46,089 nucleotides of DNA from Actinocrinis puniceicyclus (lineage in GTDB: Bacteria; Actinomycetota; Actinomycetes; Streptomycetales; Catenulisporaceae), in the NCBI RefSeq assembly GCF_018283645.1, contig NZ_JAGSXH010000045.1:1-46089 (forward strand), in the 5' to 3' direction. Made by a program: the position numbers and the translations under genes. The notes beneath the pieces were generated by a model. It was not told the origin of the DNA. It made no database searches and saw nothing but the letters and a program-made list of their open reading frames with translations. The stretch's first letter is position 1. Every line of letters begins with the position of its first letter. Shown here in pieces: positions 43,715 to 46,089 of this stretch.

Positions 43715-45169
43715 ATGACCGAACGCGAGGACCTCGCCCTGCTGAGGAAACCCGACGCGGCACCGCGGCCCCCGGCCGGCCCGGAACCGGCCGCCGCGGG
43801 ACTCAGCGGCATCGCCCTCGTGGTGGTGCTCACCGGATACGCCCTGTCCATCGTGGACGCCTCCATCGTCAACGTGGCGCTGAGTTCGATCAGCCACGAC
43901 CTGCACGGCGGCCCCGCCGCCCTGGAACTGGTGGTCTCCGGCTACGGCCTGACCTACGCCCTCGGGCTGGTGATGGGCGGACGGCTAGGCGACGCCTTCG
44001 GGCGGCGCCGTCTTTACGCCTACGGGCTCGCGGCCTTCACCGCCACCTCGGCGCTGTGCGGGCTGGCCCCGACCATCGAACTGCTCGTCGCGTTCCGTCT
44101 GCTGCAGGGCGCCGCCGCCGCCATGCTCGTGCCGCAGGTGCTGGCGACGATCCAGGCGGCCACGAAGGGGCAGGCGCGCGCCCGCGCCATCGGCATGTAC
44201 GGCGTGACCGCGGCCCTCGGCATGGTCGTCGGGCAGATCCTGGGCGGGCTGCTGGTCTCGCTGGACGTCGCCGGGATCGGCTGGCGCGCGGTCTTCGCGA
44301 TCAACGTCCCGATCGGGGCGGCCGCGCTGCTGGCCGTCCGGCGCGTGCCCGCGACGAAGGCCGGCGCGAAGCCGGGTTTCGACCCGGTCGGCACCGCGCT
44401 GTTCGGCGTCGCCATGATCTGCGTCCTGGCCGTGGTCGTCGCAGGGCCCGACCTGCACTGGCCGCTGTGGCTGTGGTCGCTGCTCGCGGTCGCCGCGGCC
44501 GGGGCGCCGGCACTGGCGCGGGTCGAACGCGGGCTGGAGGCGCGCGGCGGCTCACCGCTGCTGTCCCCGTCAGTGCTCTCCCACCCGGGGATGCGCAGGG
44601 GCCTGGCCGCGGTGGTGCCGTTCTCGGCCAGCTTCGGCGCGTTCCTGTTCGTCTACGCACTGATCGCGCAGGGGCACTTCGGCTTCACCGCACTCGCCTC
44701 CGGCGGCGGGCTCGCGCCCTTCGCCGTGGCGTTCTTCGTGGTGGCGCTGTACACCCCGCGCATCGCGGGAGCCCTGGGCGGCCGGATCGTCACCCTGGGC
44801 GCGCTGGTCCAGGCGGCGGGCCTGCTGCTGCTCGCGCTGGTGATCCAGCTGGGCTGGCCGCGTCCCTCGTTGGCGCTCGTGCTGGTCGGGATCGCCCTTT
44901 TCGGCGCCGGCGCGGCGCTGACCGGGCCGACGCTGTTCCGGATGATCCTCGCCGACGTACCCGCCGCACAGGCCGGCATGGGCAGCGGGGTGCTGGTGAC
45001 CAGCCAGCAGATGGCGACCGCGCTGGGCGCGACCGTCGGCGGAACACTCTACGTCTCCCTGTCCGGCTGGCTGTCGACGGTGTCAGCCGCCGTACTCGTC
45101 ATCGCCCTGCTGATGTGCCTGTCGGTAACCGTCCTGGTGATCAGCCTGAAGCTTCCCGACCCGAGCTGA
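43715..45169 (+). CDS. MFS transporter, DHA2 (14-TM drug:proton) type
   Basis: This 484-residue major facilitator protein is probably the exporter for the cluster product. The first TM shows VVVLTGYALSIVDASIVNVA with motif D-like IVDASIVNVALSSI (first loop). Motif A is MGGRLGDAFGRRRLYAYGLA between TM2 and TM3. The antiporter motif C-like stretch is GVTAALGMVVGQILGGLLVS in TM5. About 14 hydrophobic segments are seen. ATG 43715 was chosen because the upstream frame runs into the PhyH gene; the ribosome-binding site is weak (CTGGTAGGC). It lies 53 bases after the PhyH stop. Substrate range cannot be told. Confidence 0.9.
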   Translation: MTEREDLALLRKPDAAPRPPAGPEPAAAGLSGIALVVVLTGYALSIVDASIVNVALSSISHDLHGGPAALELVVSGYGLTYALGLVMGGRLGDAFGRRRLYAYGLAAFTATSALCGLAPTIELLVAFRLLQGAAAAMLVPQVLATIQAATKGQARARAIGMYGVTAALGMVVGQILGGLLVSLDVAGIGWRAVFAINVPIGAAALLAVRRVPATKAGAKPGFDPVGTALFGVAMICVLAVVVAGPDLHWPLWLWSLLAVAAAGAPALARVERGLEARGGSPLLSPSVLSHPGMRRGLAAVVPFSASFGAFLFVYALIAQGHFGFTALASGGGLAPFAVAFFVVALYTPRIAGALGGRIVTLGALVQAAGLLLLALVIQLGWPRPSLALVLVGIALFGAGAALTGPTLFRMILADVPAAQAGMGSGVLVTSQQMATALGATVGGTLYVSLSGWLSTVSAAVLVIALLMCLSVTVLVISLKLPDPS

Positions 45170-45277
45170 CGCCCACACCCCGCCCGCGGCGCGATCCGAT
45201 CCGGATCTTCTCAGGCGACGGCGCGCCGTGCGTCGGCGTACCCGCGCGCAGAAGCGAAGAGAGCGGAGAGCAGCACT

Positions 45278-46089
45278 GTGCATTCGAAGACACCGAAATC
45301 GGAAGCGGCGCAGTCCAAGACAGCGCGTTCGCGGACACGCACGGCCGTGGTGACCGGTGCGGCCGGCGGCATCGGCCTCGCCCTCAGCGCCCGCCTCGCA
45401 CGCTCCGGCGCCGCCGTCGTCATGGCCGACATCGAAGCCGATGCCCTGCACCGCCGGGCCGCCGAACTCACCGCGCAAGGCGCCGTGGTCACCGCGGTGA
45501 CCACCGACCTGACCGACCCGGACGCCGTGGCACGGCTCGCGGACGCGGCGTTCGGCGCGCTCGGCGACATCGACGTGCTCTGCAACAACGCCGGGGTGCT
45601 CGGCCCCGTCGGACAACCCCTGTGGGAGGCGCCGCTGGAGCGGATGCGGGAGGTCTTCGAGGTCAACTACTGGTCGCGCGTCCTGGTGGCCCGCGCCTTC
45701 GTCCCCCGGATGCTGGAGCGCGCCCGGCCGGCCCATCTCGTGCACACCGCCTCGATGTCAGCCTTCGTCGTCGGCGCCGGCAGCGCCGCCTACGCCGCCT
45801 CCAAGCACGCCGACCTCGCGGTCGCCCGCAGTCTGCGCGCCGACCTGCGGGGCACCGCGATCCGGGTGTCGGTGCTGTGCCCCGGCCGAGTCGACACCCC
45901 CATGGTCAAAGGCCTGATCGCCCCGCGCGGCGCGGGCGGCGAGAGCACGGTGAGCGCCGAGCACGTCGCCGAACTGGTGTGTGACGCCCTCGGCTCCGAC
46001 CGCTTCTACCTCTTCAGCAACGAGGACACCGCGCCGCGGCTGCGCGACCAGTTCGACGAGGTGTGGCGTCATCTTCCCCTTCCGCCCCC
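45278..46089 (+). CDS. Short-chain dehydrogenase/reductase, 3' end beyond the window
   Basis: Partial gene: 270 residues are visible and the frame is still open at the window edge. After a basic tail of about 20 residues, the NAD(P)-binding motif TGAAGGIGLALSARLARSG appears near residue 26. VDLCNNAG-type sequence follows (IDVLCNNAGVLGPVG), then the catalytic Ser region HTASMSAFVVG and YAASKHADLAVARS (Tyr-x3-Lys). CPGRVDTPM is the usual loop after it. GTG 45278 has GGAGAG about 9 bases upstream. It oxidises or reduces a hydroxyl/keto group. It follows the MFS gene after 108 bases and is probably part of the same biosynthetic unit. Confidence 0.88.
   Translation, partial: MHSKTPKSEAAQSKTARSRTRTAVVTGAAGGIGLALSARLARSGAAVVMADIEADALHRRAAELTAQGAVVTAVTTDLTDPDAVARLADAAFGALGDIDVLCNNAGVLGPVGQPLWEAPLERMREVFEVNYWSRVLVARAFVPRMLERARPAHLVHTASMSAFVVGAGSAAYAASKHADLAVARSLRADLRGTAIRVSVLCPGRVDTPMVKGLIAPRGAGGESTVSAEHVAELVCDALGSDRFYLFSNEDTAPRLRDQFDEVWRHLPLPP

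Overview
The DNA is uniformly GC-rich with strong G/C bias at third codon positions. It carries paired WXG100/EspC-type small proteins, an EspR-like regulator, an ECF sigma factor with a TPR tail, a large secreted glycosidase and a small RiPP-type cluster. Together these point to a filamentous, soil-type actinomycete (Actinomycetota; Streptomyces- or Catenulispora-like is my guess, not shown). No rRNA, tRNA or CRISPR array was recognised.

Layout. (1) 0.1-11.5 kb is mostly ordinary chromosome: a secreted GH3 glycosidase, argS, a three-gene unit of type VII secretion-type small proteins (EspC-like, WXG100-like, bPH-like), a convergent EspR-like DNA-binding protein, murJ and a VOC protein. (2) 11.7-13.5 kb is an ECF42-type sigma factor with its usual DGPF/YCII partner. 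(3) 13.8-18.4 kb is a compact four-gene run: a SLATT two-TM protein, a Gfo/Idh/MocA-type protein with no normal start codon and an altered EKP motif, a VOC protein, and a metallophosphoesterase with a TPR-like C-terminal half. The last three overlap one another. I consider this the best candidate for an undescribed conflict or signalling system. (4) 18.7-20.1 kb holds a small two-gene toxin-antitoxin-like pair and a decayed pair of type VII substrate genes.

(5) 20.25-34.4 kb, minus strand, is a complete class 1 DISARM anti-phage locus in the order drmD-drmMI-drmA-drmB-drmC. The genes are tightly packed, with 1-4 bp overlaps at drmA/drmB and drmB/drmC. The methylase specificity region has visibly lower GC than the rest of the locus, which suggests a mosaic. 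Divergently placed, 208 bp away, is a superfamily 1 (UvrD-like) helicase with an N-terminal RelE/ParE-like domain (34.6-36.7 kb), a possible DISARM accessory or separate defence gene.

(6) 37.1-41.1 kb, minus strand, is a RiPP-type operon: a 47-residue, very acidic precursor with a short Cys-containing tail, a radical SAM/SPASM maturase, and a prolyl-oligopeptidase-family peptidase. The peptidase has lost its C-terminal catalytic part to a remnant of an IS701-like transposase, which itself carries an in-frame stop. (7) 41.5 kb to the window end, plus strand, is a divergent run of cytochrome P450, phytanoyl-CoA dioxygenase-type oxygenase, MFS exporter and a short-chain dehydrogenase cut off by the window edge. 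It is probably tailoring and export for the same or an adjoining specialised-metabolite cluster.

Functional assignments rest on motifs read by eye in the translated sequence. No database search was run.
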